Below, in pieces: positions 32,625 through 44,108 of a stretch of 64,000 bases of DNA. A program made the translations under genes and the position numbers. Source of the stretch: Ilex aquifolium (Eukaryota > Streptophyta > Magnoliopsida > Aquifoliales > Aquifoliaceae); assembly GCA_951799425.1 (NCBI GenBank), contig OX637409.1, forward strand, positions 21,128,460-21,192,459, in the 5' to 3' direction. The notes below the pieces were generated by a model. That model searched no databases, was not told the origin of the DNA, and was given only the letters and a program-made list of their open reading frames with translations. How positions within the stretch are numbered: position 1 is the stretch's first letter; each line of letters opens with the position of its first letter.

Positions 32625-33470
32625 CTCTTACTTACTCTTTCTTTCTCTCTCTCCCCATTACTCTCTCACTCTCTCTCTCTCTTCCTATCTGTTACTCTCT
32701 CTCCCCTATTTTCTCTCTCTCACTATCTCTCCCCCTTTTTTCTCTCTCCACTACATATTCAAGACAAAATTACTCTATCTCTTTCTCTCAATCCAAAGTC
32801 GATATTCTTAAACGTCGTTGTATTGATACTTCAAAAAAGATACAGCGAAGAGATCATAATGGATTGATTATTTATTTTCTTTCAAATATGTAAAAATTTG
32901 ACATAATGAGATATTAACGTTACACCAACGTTACATCTTTGGTGTGTTTTTTTGGTTCACCCAATTTGGTGTATTCTATTGGTGTAATAATGTGGTGATA
33001 CTGAATGGTGTAACTCTTTGATTTATTTAAACAACTGAATGATGTATTGACTATGGTGTCGTCATTTAATGTTTCTGTTTGGTGCAACTATTTGGTCTAT
33101 CAGAGCACATGTATAATTATATGGTGTATCATAGCGCAAGTGTAATTGATTGGTGTAACGTTGATATCCGATTATGTCAAATTTTTGTGTATTTGAAAAT
33201 AAAATAAAATATCAATAAGTTATGATCTCTTCGGTGTATCTCTTTTGGAGTATCAATACAACGACGTTTAAGAATACGAACTTCGGAGAGAGAGTAATTA
33301 TGCCTTAAGTACGTAGTGGAGAAAATAAAATAGGAGAGAGATAGTGAGAGAGAAAAAAAATAGGGGAGAGAGTGATAGAGTAAGGGATTGAGAGAGAGAG
33401 GTGAGAGTAATGGAGAGAGAGAGAGAGAGAGTAAAAAAATCTAAAAAATTTGAATAAAAAAATCTAAAAA
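32625..33470. mobile_element. Fold-back element with CT/GA-rich arms (about 0.85 kb)
   Basis: The left arm (about 32625-32945) is CT-rich, followed by AAACGTCGTTGTATTGATAC and GACATAATGAGATATTAACG. The right arm (about 33145-33470) is the reverse complement in the same order: CGTTGATATCCGATTATGTC, GTATCAATACAACGACGTTT, then GA-rich sequence. The loop (about 32945-33145) repeats TTGGTGTAAC-like words several times. No coding content, and no clear target-site duplication. Confidence 0.7.
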
Positions 33471-33721
33471 ATTTGCTACCACCCTTACTCAAACTTATAC
33501 TAAATAAAAGAAGACTTTTTTTTTAACTCAAATTAAGGGAGACTTAAATCCTTATTCAAATCTTTAATGGTGAGATTTTACCATCTTTTAAAGATCCAAT
33601 GGTCATCTTTACTCTCATTTAATTTTGGGTTTGCCCTCATTTAAATTTAGGTTTCTCATTCTTTAAATTTGAGTTTGTCTATTAGAGTCATTTGTATCAA
33701 ATCAAGCTTTTTACTCAAATA
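33471..33721. repeat. Dispersed repeat interrupted by the LTR element (AAATTTGAGT family)
   Basis: Contains ACTCAAATTAAGGGAGACTT and TTTAAATTTGAGTTTG. Its continuation appears right of the LTR element at about 40615-40665 (TTAAATTTGAGTAAAAATTT ... TTGGAGATGCTCTTA). A similar sequence occurs at 46620-46760. The LTR retrotransposon therefore inserted into an older repeat. Confidence 0.5.
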
Positions 33722-33726
33722 CTAAC
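33722..33726. repeat. Target-site duplication (CTAAC), left copy
   Basis: CTAAC precedes the 5' LTR and recurs at 40610-40614 after the 3' LTR. Confidence 0.9.
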
Positions 33727-34553
33727 TGAAGGGGTCGATAAAATCTGATCATCATCTGACAAATTAGACTTGGACACGTGGCAGGTTGCACGAGCTGGAA
33801 TTATTTGCAATGACACTACCATGACTGAATAAGCAGCTAGGCTAGTGGGACCGAGCTAAAGTTAGTTCAGCCTAGCAGATCAAGCAGCTAGGCTATTCGG
33901 CAGAGCAGAGCAGAGCAAGTAGCTAGGCTATCCGGCCGAGCTAAATTCGTCCGACCTAGTAGAGGATAAAACTCGGCCGAACAGACAGCTAGGTAGATCC
34001 GACCGAGCTGAAAACAAATAGCAACCGAGCTGATCAGAAAGCTCAGAAAGGAAGGAATGAGCTAGGTGTTCGTCATGACCGAACTGTTACGACCGAGTTG
34101 TTTAAACATAATAAATGTGGTGCTAAAAAGATGCCTACGATTCAGGCAATTAGATAAACGAAATCTATGAGAATACGGATATTCGGAGAGATTATGGGAG
34201 AAGAGTCAGAGACTTTGGGAGAAGAGTCAGAGACTTCCCAAACTCAAACACTGAAAGAAAGGAAGGTGTGCCACTTTACCTCTGAATTAGCGGAAACCCT
34301 AAGGGGAATAGAGACTATAAAAAGAACAGGAGACCAAGGTGAAAGGTACGCTGAACTCTCCTTGTCTTCGTGCAACTCATATCACTCAGTTACTGACTTA
34401 AGCATCGGAGTGCCTTCGATCGAAGCACTTCAATCTTGGGCAGTTTGCTCGTTTTGCAGGAAGAGGGCTTGGAGATCAAGTTCAGAGATTATATAAAATC
34501 ACAGTTCTTAATTTCATATTGTCAGAGGTAAAACCTTATTTTTTGCCTCTACA
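33727..34553 (+). repeat. 5' LTR, with a 21-bp internal tandem duplication
   Basis: TATA box ACTATAAAAAG near 34313-34323. The unit GGGAGAAGAGTCAGAGACTT occurs twice in tandem at 34196-34237, but only once in the 3' LTR, which accounts exactly for the length difference. The U3 part is rich in CAGCTAGGCTA and CCGAGCT words. Confidence 0.95.
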
Positions 34554-34556
34554 TTT

Positions 34557-34574
34557 TGGCGCCGTCTGTGGGAA
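34557..34574 (+). promoter_or_regulatory. Primer-binding site
   Basis: TGGCGCCGTCTGTGGGAA starts 3 bp after the 5' LTR end and is identical in core to the site beside the LTR at 2371. Expected site of tRNA-primed reverse transcription. Confidence 0.85.
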
Positions 34575-34607
34575 AAGATTTCTCATCTTTCGAACAAGAA
34601 GCTACGA

Positions 34608-34990
34608 TGTCTAGACTCGGGAGCGCGATCAAATCACCGGTAGGCAGCTTTGCCTCGGGTAATTCTGATTTGGTCTCTTCCGTCTGACGGCAACGCACGG
34701 TTGCACGCAAACAGAAATCCATCTAGACCCCGTGAAGGTGACGAGGTGTCCTCTACCAGTCTCAGGCCCTCCAAGAACCAGAATCATCAAATCGAAGATC
34801 ATGGTAAACCCTTTCGTGCCGAGGGGGAAAACCATTCCCTAGCAAAGCTGATCCAATCTTTGCAGGACCTGCTTGATGCTCACGACAAGCTGTTCAAGAA
34901 ATCTTATGCCAGAGAGACATGATAAAAAAAAACGAAGAATTGAAAGTTAAACTGAAGGAGTTGACCAGAAAAGAGAAGCACAAACTGCTG
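34608..34990 (+). pseudogene. Broken gag-like start
   Basis: An ATG at 34608 opens a short frame (MSRLGSAIKSPVGSF...) that ends at TGA 34686-34688. The neighbouring frame from 34650 continues with residues HSLAKLIQSLQDLLDAHDKL, a coiled-coil-like stretch in the place of the gag N-terminus, and stops at 34920-34922. It occupies the position of gag just after the primer-binding site. I see no gag core domain. A decayed gag remnant is the simplest reading. Confidence 0.45.
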
Positions 34991-35127
34991 GTTGGGGTAT
35001 TTCCCTTCCATGGAATTTATTTTCAGAACAAAGTTAGTTGCCTTTTATTTGGGACCTATGCAACCAGTACAAAGGTTGCATGCCTTGAAAATAGCTATTT
35101 GGAACGACTATACTACGACCAAACAGG

Positions 35128-35545
35128 CAGCTAGGTCGTCCGGACCGAACAGGAAGACCGAACAGACAGCTAGGTCGTCCGGACCGAACAGGCAGACCGA
35201 ACAGACAGCTAGGTCGTCCGGACCGAACAGGAAGCTAGGTCGGACCGAACAGACAGCTAGGTCGTCCGGACCGAACAGACAGCTAGGTCGTCCGGACCGA
35301 ACAGACAGACCGAACAGACAGCTAGGTCGTCCGGACCGAACATACAGCTAGGTCGTACGGACCGAACAGACAACTAGGTCGTCCGGACCGAACAGGCAGA
35401 CCGAACAGGCAGCTAGGTCGTCCGGACCGAACAGGAAGCTAGGTCGGACCGAACAGACAGCTAGGTCGTACGGACCGAACGGACAGCTAGGTCGTCCGGA
35501 CCGAACAGACAGCTAGGTCGTCCGGACCAAACAGTAGCTAGGCTA
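35128..35545. repeat. CpG-rich tandem array of 26-bp modules (22/26/39-bp variants)
   Basis: About 15 units beginning CTAGGTCGTCCGGACCGAAC. Most are 26 bp. The 39-bp units carry one extra 13-mer (ACCGAACAGACAG) and the 22-bp units lack GTCC. The 13-mer and CAGCTAGG also occur in the LTR (CCGAACAGACAGCTAGG near 34000), so the array is built from LTR-like words. GC content is far above that of the surroundings. Translated arginine/proline-rich frames are by-products of the repeat. Confidence 0.93.
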
Positions 35546-38500
35546 TCCGGGCCGATCTAAAATTGGTATTACTGAGCAAATAGCTAGGCTATCCTGGCCA
35601 ACCTAAACTCTGTCCGGCCGTGCAGAGGACTGCGTATAAGAGCGAGGAGGACGTGCATCTGGAACATTTATCATGGTTTTCCGTATTTCTGCCTTGCAAG
35701 ATGGACGCTATTTCATGAAGCAAGAAGAATTATTCATCTTCTAGAAGCATAAATTGCTGGTTATGGTATTTTTATTCCATGGAATTTGTTTTTAGAACAG
35801 AGTCTGCTGCCCTTTATTTGGGCTCCATGTGACCAACACAGAAACAAATCTGGAACTTTCTGGTATGTCTGGATGCCAAAGAATACTCTAAAGGCTCATG
35901 GAGCAATGAGTAATATTAGTCATATACGTCAATTGAAGAAACCACATACCCTTTATTTGGGTCCCATGCAGTCAACACCAAGTGATGAAAGATTCGACCA
36001 TAGAGGTCAGCCAGCGAGAATTGAACGATATAAATCCGAAACGAATTAAAGTGTACCACTTAATTCACGGTAGGCAAGACCTACATGAATAGAGATAAAC
36101 TCTCTAAGAATCCAATTGGACATGATCTCATTGGCATATTCTCACACATTTTTCCTCATTTTGAGGAATCATCAATCGGGTAACTTCGTTCCTTCTTTTA
36201 AATAATATTTGTTGCTTATTTTGTTTAGTCAGAAGTGACTCTACTAGAGACATGTTGAAAATAGTGAGACCAGCCACAACCTAGGTCTGCTATTAAAGTG
36301 CCCTTATGCCCATTAGTAGCGACCATCTAATCATAAGACACATTGCCTTATCTTCCATATCTTCTTGGGTTAATTGTTTGACCATCTTTGAATTTTATGA
36401 AACAAAGTAGAATTATTTCATACGCTATAGAGCGAATGCAATGAATTATTACAAAGATACTCACATCAACCTCCTCATACATGTCATCACCAATTTTATA
36501 TTAGATGAAACATGAAACAATAGCAATGGGGCACTTGGCCAATGAATTAAAAGAAATGAAACAAATTATGTGTTATTATGGTTGGTCAGAAATTATGCTC
36601 TCCACCATATACTTAAGGGTTTGTATTACTGAATTTATGTAGACAGATCATAGAAGTACAGAGCTTCTTCACTCTCTTGACATACACTTGTTTATGACAT
36701 TTTATCGAGAAAAGAAAAACTATTTGTATTGACTCGGGTTCAATATCAAAGAAAATAAGCTATTTCCATAACACTTGATATTTCTATGCAAATTCAATTA
36801 TCAAAATGATTGGAAACTATTTAAGGGTCAATTGTCTGATGTTCGACTTGAAAGGACAATGAATATGAATTACATGATAGGCATTCGAGACAAATGAGAA
36901 TATACCACTCAATTTCAAACAAGAAAGACCTACACGAGTAGAGATTAAACCTTTAAGAAAATTAGCAAGGGTAAGTCGGGCTGACTAGTTGCTCCGGTCA
37001 CTTGACAATAGCTACGCTCGTATACGAGCTTAGATAAGCAAACAAAAGCACCTTGAAACAACTAGAACACAAGAATGTTTGCATGGCCCACCAGGAAATA
37101 ATTCTTTTAGTTCTTGACGCCTCAGTAAGCATGATGACTAACAAGAAATAAACTTTCTATTAAAGAAAAATATAGCTCATGTTGCTTCTGAGTGTTGCAG
37201 GACTTACTTCTGGGTTTAAAATTGAAAAACCCAAATGGATTAAGGGGTGGAGATTGGTCTCAACACCAACCGAAATTCACAGAAGTCCTTCAAAATGATC
37301 TTGATGCTAAGCCCAGACAACTTTGACATGCCGAACACGGCGCGAAGGGGCTCTTTGACGAACCTATCGATGGAAGCTCGAACATATTAATGATCAGCAG
37401 TAACTACGACATGAAGCATTGAAATGCATCTAACCATGGGCAATGGAGTGGAGGCAAAACCACGAGCAGCGCCTACTCAATCCATTATACAAATGATAGT
37501 CTCAGCATGTCCTTGTACAAAAACTTAAGCTCTCCGAAAGTGTTCAGCGCAGTTATTTAATTACATGGAACACCACCCAGCAACTAGCTGCCTTGGGACA
37601 TCCTAAATCACTCAAGGAACTTCACTACACCATCTAAAGCTCAATTTTCTTATATATGCTAAGTGATTCTACAATTGGGTCTTTATAATCACCCAAAACA
37701 ATGACACAGCTCGCCCACGAAGAGGAATTGTTCCTTCGGGCATTTGATTGAACATCACAAGAGCTCCAAAAGTTTATGAACTACCATCCACTACACTGAG
37801 ATCTACTTCCGAAGCCTTCGGATTATCAACCACCTTGAAATTAGCATCAAAGCGGCCAACAAATATAATTGGTCTAGCCTCAGAACCACTACGTAAGGAA
37901 AAAGGGGGGTCTCAGACTAAAGAACGTCGTTCATGCAACGAATTGATGGGTTTAAAATCACCCAGGAAAGCCACGATGATGGCCTTTCGTCTCGATCAAG
38001 TAACGGAGCGCGGGCTCCTTTATATCATTCATCACAAACTGATGCCGTATGAGATTACTCGGAAAAAGGCAAAGCCGAATGACTTCCTAATTCTACCCAG
38101 CTCCTCCGGATATGACGATGACCCCATGATATGATTCCAAGCACCAGCAATAATTTACTTTGAATTGCTCGGCGATAGAAAACATTGAGGTATCGGGAGC
38201 TTGGCCCTTCTCACTTTATTCTCGTCTAGTTGTGCTTCCAAGCAGAGCTGCAAAGTTGGAACATGTACAAAACTGGGTAATCACTCGGGGCAAAGCACCA
38301 AAAGTCCTAATGTAGGCATCAAACCTCTTGGGGGCAAGTTCTAAGGACTTGGACTCAAGAGTACTCCTTGTTGAAGAAGGTGACACGAGACTGGGTAAAA
38401 CCCTAGACACAGTGCAATACAATTACAAGGGAGAGCTTGACCAGTGTCAACATTCATGTTCGGAGGTCAAACATGAAGACCCTCTAAAGAAGAATCACAC

Positions 38501-39803
38501 CGAGGGAACCTTGAATTGTCTAACCACGGGTTTGGTATTTTCAAGATTCAGTCAGACAAGGCTCGTTCATGCCCGACGTTCGATTATAGAAACCCTTCTC
38601 GGGGTTCTGATATTGTTATCTTCGTTGGAGTTGGATATGGAGCACCTATGGTTATTTCATTTGGGATTCAAACCTCTCTAGCAGACATTAAATAATTATC
38701 TTCGGTATTCCTTGAGCCGCTCGGTAAAGGACTTCATTATTATTCGGCCTCCAGGGACAAATGTGTTTCAGGGTCTCTTTATTAAATCCCTCATCGAGAA
38801 ACTCTTTCTACAAGAGGCTTTTTCTCTGGGACTAGCAACGACAATTGATACATCGACTTGAATGAATTCCTATTAAGCGGGAAAGAAAAATGACCATCTC
38901 CAACATAGTGTGCCACTATGCGCAGTAGGTGTTGACCTAAGAGGTTTAGAGTCTACCCATTCATTCTATGAGAGAAATTCTTATTACTTACAAAAAAGAA
39001 ATAGAGGATCTGCTCATAAGCAGGAAGATCTGACACTGATGATACTAGCTGAAATAAGAATCAGCGTCGTCCTATAAGTGAAAATGCCTGAGCTCATAAA
39101 CTGGGATTATTGATGCTATATCACCTCAAGGGAGTGCCTCCCATATACAGACATGATTGAGTTTCTAAGTTTCGCCTTCAGCGGAGTACCTCTCGCAAAT
39201 TGATAAGATTGAGATTCAAAGCTAATCTTTTCGTGGAGTACCTGCCACATGAAAGACATCTAGCAGCGGATACTACGAGCTCGAAACGCCTGACCAGGAG
39301 GCTGTACCACGCCCCTGGAACACGGCACCAAATGTGCCATTTGGAAATCAATAAAAACTCTTTATTTTACGTCCTACTGCTAAGGCAGGGAGGCAAAAAT
39401 CCTGATAGAAGTCATGAACTTAAATCAGGCGTAGCCACCCGATCTAACCCAGGCCCTCAGCTAGGCATGACGATGTAAGCTGATAGGGATGAGTGAGAGT
39501 CCAAGTAGATTGGCGGGTCGGTACGGAGTAGAGACACTTAGACACCATAGTGGACTAAGTATAACTACTGAGATGAGCTCTAGGAAGAAAGTGCCGAATA
39601 GGCCATAACTTCAAGAGACTCATCTAAGAAAATTGTTCCTGCTAGGGAACCGAGCTCTAGGAAGAAAGTGCCGAGCAGGCCATAACTTCAAGAGCCTCAA
39701 ATTCTTCGAAGAATAAAAAGGAATAATACAAGGCAATGAGAAAGGATTGAAAACAGAGAATATCCTTCAGTGTGCCACATGAAAAATATTCTCTGGGGGC
39801 AAA
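35546..39803 (+). other. Internal region of the LTR element, apparently non-coding
   Basis: 4.3 kb with only short ORFs; the longest is 37748-38134 (128 residues, unrecognised). No protease, reverse transcriptase, RNase H or integrase motif found in frames I inspected. The words TTTATTTGGG(A/C)(C/T)CCATG recur near 35040, 35812 and 35950, suggesting local duplications. The ORF at 39200-39478 is also unrecognised. The segment could hold strongly decayed pol. Confidence 0.6.
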
Positions 39804-40609
39804 TGAAGGGGTCGATAAAATCTGATCATCATCTGACAAATTAGACTTGGACACGTGGCAGGTTGCACGAGCTGGAATTATTTGCAATGACACTACCATG
39901 ACTGAATAAGCAGCTAGGCTAGTGGGACCGAGCTAAAGTTAGTTCAGCCTAGCAGATCAAGCAGCTAGGCTATTCGGCAGAGCAGAGCAGAGCAAGTAGC
40001 TAGGCTATCCGGCCGAGCTAAATTCGTCCGACCTAGTAGAGGATAAAACTCGGCCGAACAGACAGCTAGGTAGATCCGACCGAGCTGAAAACAAATAGCA
40101 ACCGAGCTGATCAGAAAGCTCAGAAAGGAAGGAATGAGCTAGGTGTTCGTCATGACCGAACTGTTACGACCGAGTTGTTTAAACATAATAAACGTGGTGC
40201 TAAAAAGATGCCTACAATTCAGGCAATTAGATAAACGAAATCTATGAGAATACGGATATTCGGAGAGATTATGGGAGAAGAGTCAGAGACTTCCCAAACT
40301 CAAACACTGAAAGAAAGTAAGGTGTGCCACTTTACCTCTGAATTAGCGGAAACCCTAAGGGGAATAGAGACTATAAAAAGAACAGGAGACCAAGGTGAAA
40401 GGTACGCTGAACTCTCCTTGTCTTCGTGCAACTCATATCACTCAGTTACTGACTTAAGCATCAGAGTGCCTTCGATCGAAGCACTTCGATCTTGGGCAGT
40501 TTGCTCGTTTTGCAGGAGGAGGGCTTGGAGATCAAGTTCAGAGATTATATAAAATCACAGTTCTTAATTTCATATTGTCAGAGGTAAAACCTTATTTTTT
40601 GCCTCTACA
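39804..40609 (+). repeat. 3' LTR
   Basis: 806 bp, TGAAGGGG...CTCTACA, preceded by the purine-rich TGGGGGCAAA and followed by CTAAC at 40610-40614. It has one copy of the 21-bp unit. Confidence 0.95.
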
Positions 40610-40614
40610 CTAAC

Positions 40615-42324
40615 TTAAATTTGAGTAAAAATTTGAGTCATGGTTGGAGATGCTCTTACTTTTTTTTTTATTTAGTTTTATTGAATGGCCTTTTGGTCTT
40701 TTTCCATAAAAAATATACGTAGGACCAAATAAGTTTTCTTAAAGTATTTTATCTCAAATAAGTCTAAATTATTATACCGACTCCATGTTTTTCACTTAAA
40801 TGTTTCAGTAGAGTTTATTAGCCAGGCGATAAAGGGCACAAAATATAGTTTTGGAGGACCAATGGATTCCAAAGCTGAAGGACGTCTTTCTGGCAGATAG
40901 AACTGGGATCAGGAGGATGGTTTAGCAAAGACCCTTAGCCTCAAACCCTGTTTATCCATTATTTTCTATCAAGGTTCATATGCTTTGTTCAATCGTGAGT
41001 AATCATGTCATAATTTTCACTATTTCGTTCAAAATTCATTAATAGGCTATTTTGCAAATATATTTAAGTCACTTAAGTTGATTCTCTCTTAATTTATATT
41101 TTATTTATGCTATTTCTACGATTTCACGGGCAATACCCATAATTCTTATATAAAAGTTTGTCAAGATATTTTGAGCTTTTGGTGGTAGTGGATGGTTTAG
41201 AAGTTGTAGAAAGCACAAAACTTGATACCGACTATCCTTACCAAATCATGTGTTTATTGATCAACATAAGATAAGTGTGTTCTGCTCTTTTACAAGGTAG
41301 GTGCACAGTTCCTTAACACACTCTTTTTCTTCCCAACCTTTGGGTACAGTGATATAGTGTATTAATCGAAACGAGTTACTCAAGTTCAATTCGGATATGA
41401 CTTAGTTTGAACTCGAACTCGTGTTCTAAATGAATTGAGTTTGAATAATTTTTTAGATTCATTTAAAAAAATGAACTCGATAAACTCAAGTTCAATGTCG
41501 CAAAAGTCGGCTTGATCAACATGGAGTGATGGCAACTTTAAACCTATCTGCACATCACTCAAACCTCATTTCTTCAGAAACTGAAAGTCAAGCAATTGAA
41601 TCATTGAACCTTTTGGTGCTAAATTTTTTGGTGGTGTGTATTGTCTTATCCACATTAGAATTCGAACAATCTTCCATCTTACCATGTGAGGGTGCCCTCT
41701 TTGTCTGTTTATTGTGATTGGGACAGAATCAGATATCCAAGGGACATGATTAGGGTTCCGAAACAAAAAAATTCGTATATTATTAAAATTAATTTGTAAT
41801 TTTTTATTTTAGTTAGATTAATTTCAAACCATTGAATGTAAAATGATAAAATATTTAAAATAACAGAATAAATAAAAATTCACACGTGTCATATTTTTAT
41901 TAGACAAGAAAAGAGTCGTGAGGTGTACTGAAAACTATATTGATAACCATTCTTTTGTTGTCTTACCCGACCTGAGCACGAGAAAGTATTGGGAAGTGGA
42001 CCAATTTAGATTGGACAGCTCAAATTATTGCATTTTCTCTTTCACTTTGGAGCATAGTGAAGGTATCTACGACTATGAACCACATGTCCATCATAACTAT
42101 TTCTCCATTGATTTTTTTCCTTGTTTGGCGAAAGTCGGTCCAAAATAGTCACACGATGAAAAAACCATGATCAATCTTTAAAATTCACATGATGAGATAG
42201 TGGAACCTTGGTCCTAGCTAACCCACAGGCATATTGAGTACTTATTTCATTATCACACAGATGAGCACACATACATATTTATATATACCATGTTCACATG
42301 CTACCACTATTAGGAACAGAATGG
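40615..42324. other. Intergenic DNA
   Basis: The first 50 bp continue the repeat interrupted by the LTR element. A CGAGTT/GAACTC-rich stretch at 41360-41520 is a decayed dispersed repeat. The open frames at 41526-41717 and 41918-42148 (63 and 76 residues) are unrecognised, and I do not call them genes. Confidence 0.45.
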
Positions 42325-42332
42325 GTGTTATT

Positions 42333-42870
42333 TAGGGGTGACGATTTCTGATACAATATGAAAATACGATTCGAACTCGACACGAAATTAACGGATTAGG
42401 GTTGATCATTTTACAATACGAACCTGTAAATGACACGACCCGTTAATATGAATAATAAATGGGTTGGATTAGTGTCAAATACGAATAATACGAAATTTAC
42501 ATGATTAACATGTTTAACTAATATTATAGAAATAAAATGTTAATTATTTTTTATTGTTTATTAAGTATATTGACTTACTTATTGTACAAAAAAAATATTT
42601 TTACTTATTATTATTGTTATGTTTATTAAGTTAATTTTTAATTTATAAAAAAAAATATGAGCATGGATTCAATTAATTAATAATAGAATCTTAGACTTAA
42701 ATTTTATCGTTAAGTTTTTTATTCTAGGTTTATATGGATCAATACGAACACGAATCTGAGACAAAAATAAACAGGTCAATCGGTACGACACGAATAGTTA
42801 AATAAGTTGGGTTAAAGTTCACTAGTGCTCGACATGAACCCGTAATGACACAACACAATTGACATCCTTA
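42333..42870. mobile_element. Non-autonomous hAT-type element (538 bp) with 8-bp duplication
   Basis: Ends TAGGGGTGACGA and TTGACATCCTTA are imperfect inverted repeats. Flanks are GTGTTATT (42325-42332) and GTGCTATT (42871-42878), an 8-bp duplication with one mismatch, the length typical of hAT. The interior is rich in CGACACGA, GACCCGTTAA and ACGAACACGAA words and has no transposase. Confidence 0.75.
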
Positions 42871-42878
42871 GTGCTATT

Positions 42879-43427
42879 GATATCGTTTGATCTTTGAAAT
42901 TTTTTGTGGTAGCATAGACCCCATCCATGGTCCATCCCATTTCCTAAACATTGCAAGAGAGAGATTGATCCTATGCCATCCAGGCAATCTTATTCCGATT
43001 ACGCCATTTCGGTAATGTACAAGTGACAATTCACAAAAATGGTGCGTCACTTAAGGTCCTTGGTCATACGATCATAATGCAACGAGAAAATTACATTTTT
43101 TTCTCCGGAAGTCTCGTACACTAAACCGACATTTACTATGTTTTAAAGTTATGTCCTAAAAAATGGCCAGACAATTCTATTAGTTAGAAAAAGCGATGGA
43201 ATCATTATAAAGGGGGTACTTTTGAGTTAATTGCACTAAAAATCTCTAAAGTATAAAATTTATCTCGAACTGTATAATTTGGGTAACTTTTTGACCAAAA
43301 TTTGAGTAAAAATTTGATCAACAGTTATCCAAATTATTTTTTTACCTATATTTAAGTATTACGTAACAAATTTATAATAAAAAATTATTAGTAATCTGAA
43401 CACTGTCTACTTGATAAATTATATAAA
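42879..43427. other. AT-rich intergenic DNA
   Basis: No gene or classified element seen. Confidence 0.4.
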
Positions 43428-44108
43428 AATATATATATAATAAAGTAGCTTACAATTCAAATTTCAAAAAATAAACAAAATGACTTTTGTTTTTCGCGGT
43501 TTAGATCGGTTTAAATTTTACTTTAAAGTTAATCTAATGGCTAATATTAACACTCTAAATTTAATAGGAAAAATAAGTCCCTAAGAGTGTATTTAGAGTG
43601 ACTTTTTAAAAGCACTTCTACAAATTATTTCTTATAAGTACTTTAAAAAAAAAAATTAGTGTTTGAAACCACCCCACCTCTACCTCTACCACCACCACCA
43701 CCACCACTGCCACCGCCGTCACAACTACCACCACCATCATCGCCGTCGCCACCACCACTGTCGCCGTCGCCGCCATCACCACCACCACCACCACCGCCAT
43801 TGTCATTGCCATCGCCGCCACCACCACCGCCGCCGTCGTCGCCACCATCACCACCACCGCCATCGTCATTGCCGTCATCAACATCGCCGCCATCACCGCC
43901 GCCTTCACCACCACCACCACGATCATTGCCACCCATCACAACCATCACCGTCTCCTACCACTACCACCTCTCACCCCCACTACAATCGATGCTTAAATGA
44001 ATTTATCTCTCCTCTATGTTTATGATTTGATTTTGGATATGAATACAAATATGTTTATTGTTTACCATTTTTTATTACTCTGTGCCTTCAGGCACAGACA
44101 ATAACTAG
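43428..44108 (+). mobile_element. Non-autonomous Helitron with CCA-rich core (about 0.68 kb)
   Basis: Begins near TATATAATAAAGTAGCTTAC with the family word TTTTTCGCGGTTTAGATCGG. It ends with a perfect 7-bp hairpin, CTGTGCCttcaGGCACAG (44080-44097), then ACAATAA and CTAG/T at 44105-44108. Flanks of the core align with the Helitron at 30068-31795 in the same element orientation. The exact 5' base is obscured by a TA run. It lies about 320 bp upstream of the transporter start codon. Confidence 0.75.
43664..43995. repeat. CCA/CCG-rich simple repeat inside the Helitron
   Basis: About 330 bp of CCACCACCG-type sequence with CAT and GTC interruptions. It is the same strand polarity, relative to the Helitron, as the 1-kb GGT block at 30570-31558. 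Open frames in it (proline/serine- or histidine-rich) are artefacts of the repeat. Confidence 0.95.

Larger units (their letters stand above)
33727..40609 (+). mobile_element. Young non-autonomous LTR retrotransposon (6.9 kb), no intact coding region
   Basis: LTRs 33727-34553 (827 bp) and 39804-40609 (806 bp), both TGAAGGGG...CTCTACA, with perfect 5-bp duplications CTAAC. The primer-binding site follows the 5' LTR and a purine-rich TGGGGGCAAA precedes the 3' LTR. I count about six substitutions between the LTRs plus one 21-bp indel, i.e. under 1% divergence, so the insertion is recent. The interior has no intact gag or pol. Only a broken gag-like start (about 34608-34990) and a CpG-rich tandem array (35128-35545) are identifiable. 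Replication would need proteins from another element. Confidence 0.93.

Noticed and set aside
34992-35351. A 119-residue arginine/proline/serine repeat protein (RSSGPNR)
   Set aside because: By-product of the 26/39-bp tandem array, where unit lengths not divisible by three break the frame repeatedly.
37748-38134. A 128-residue frame inside the young LTR element as a possible extra gene
   Set aside because: No recognisable domain, no splice partners, and flanking sequence in the same direction is full of stops.
43618-44025. Overlapping frames rich in proline/serine, histidine/arginine or glycine
   Set aside because: All derive from the CCA/CCG simple repeat inside the Helitron.
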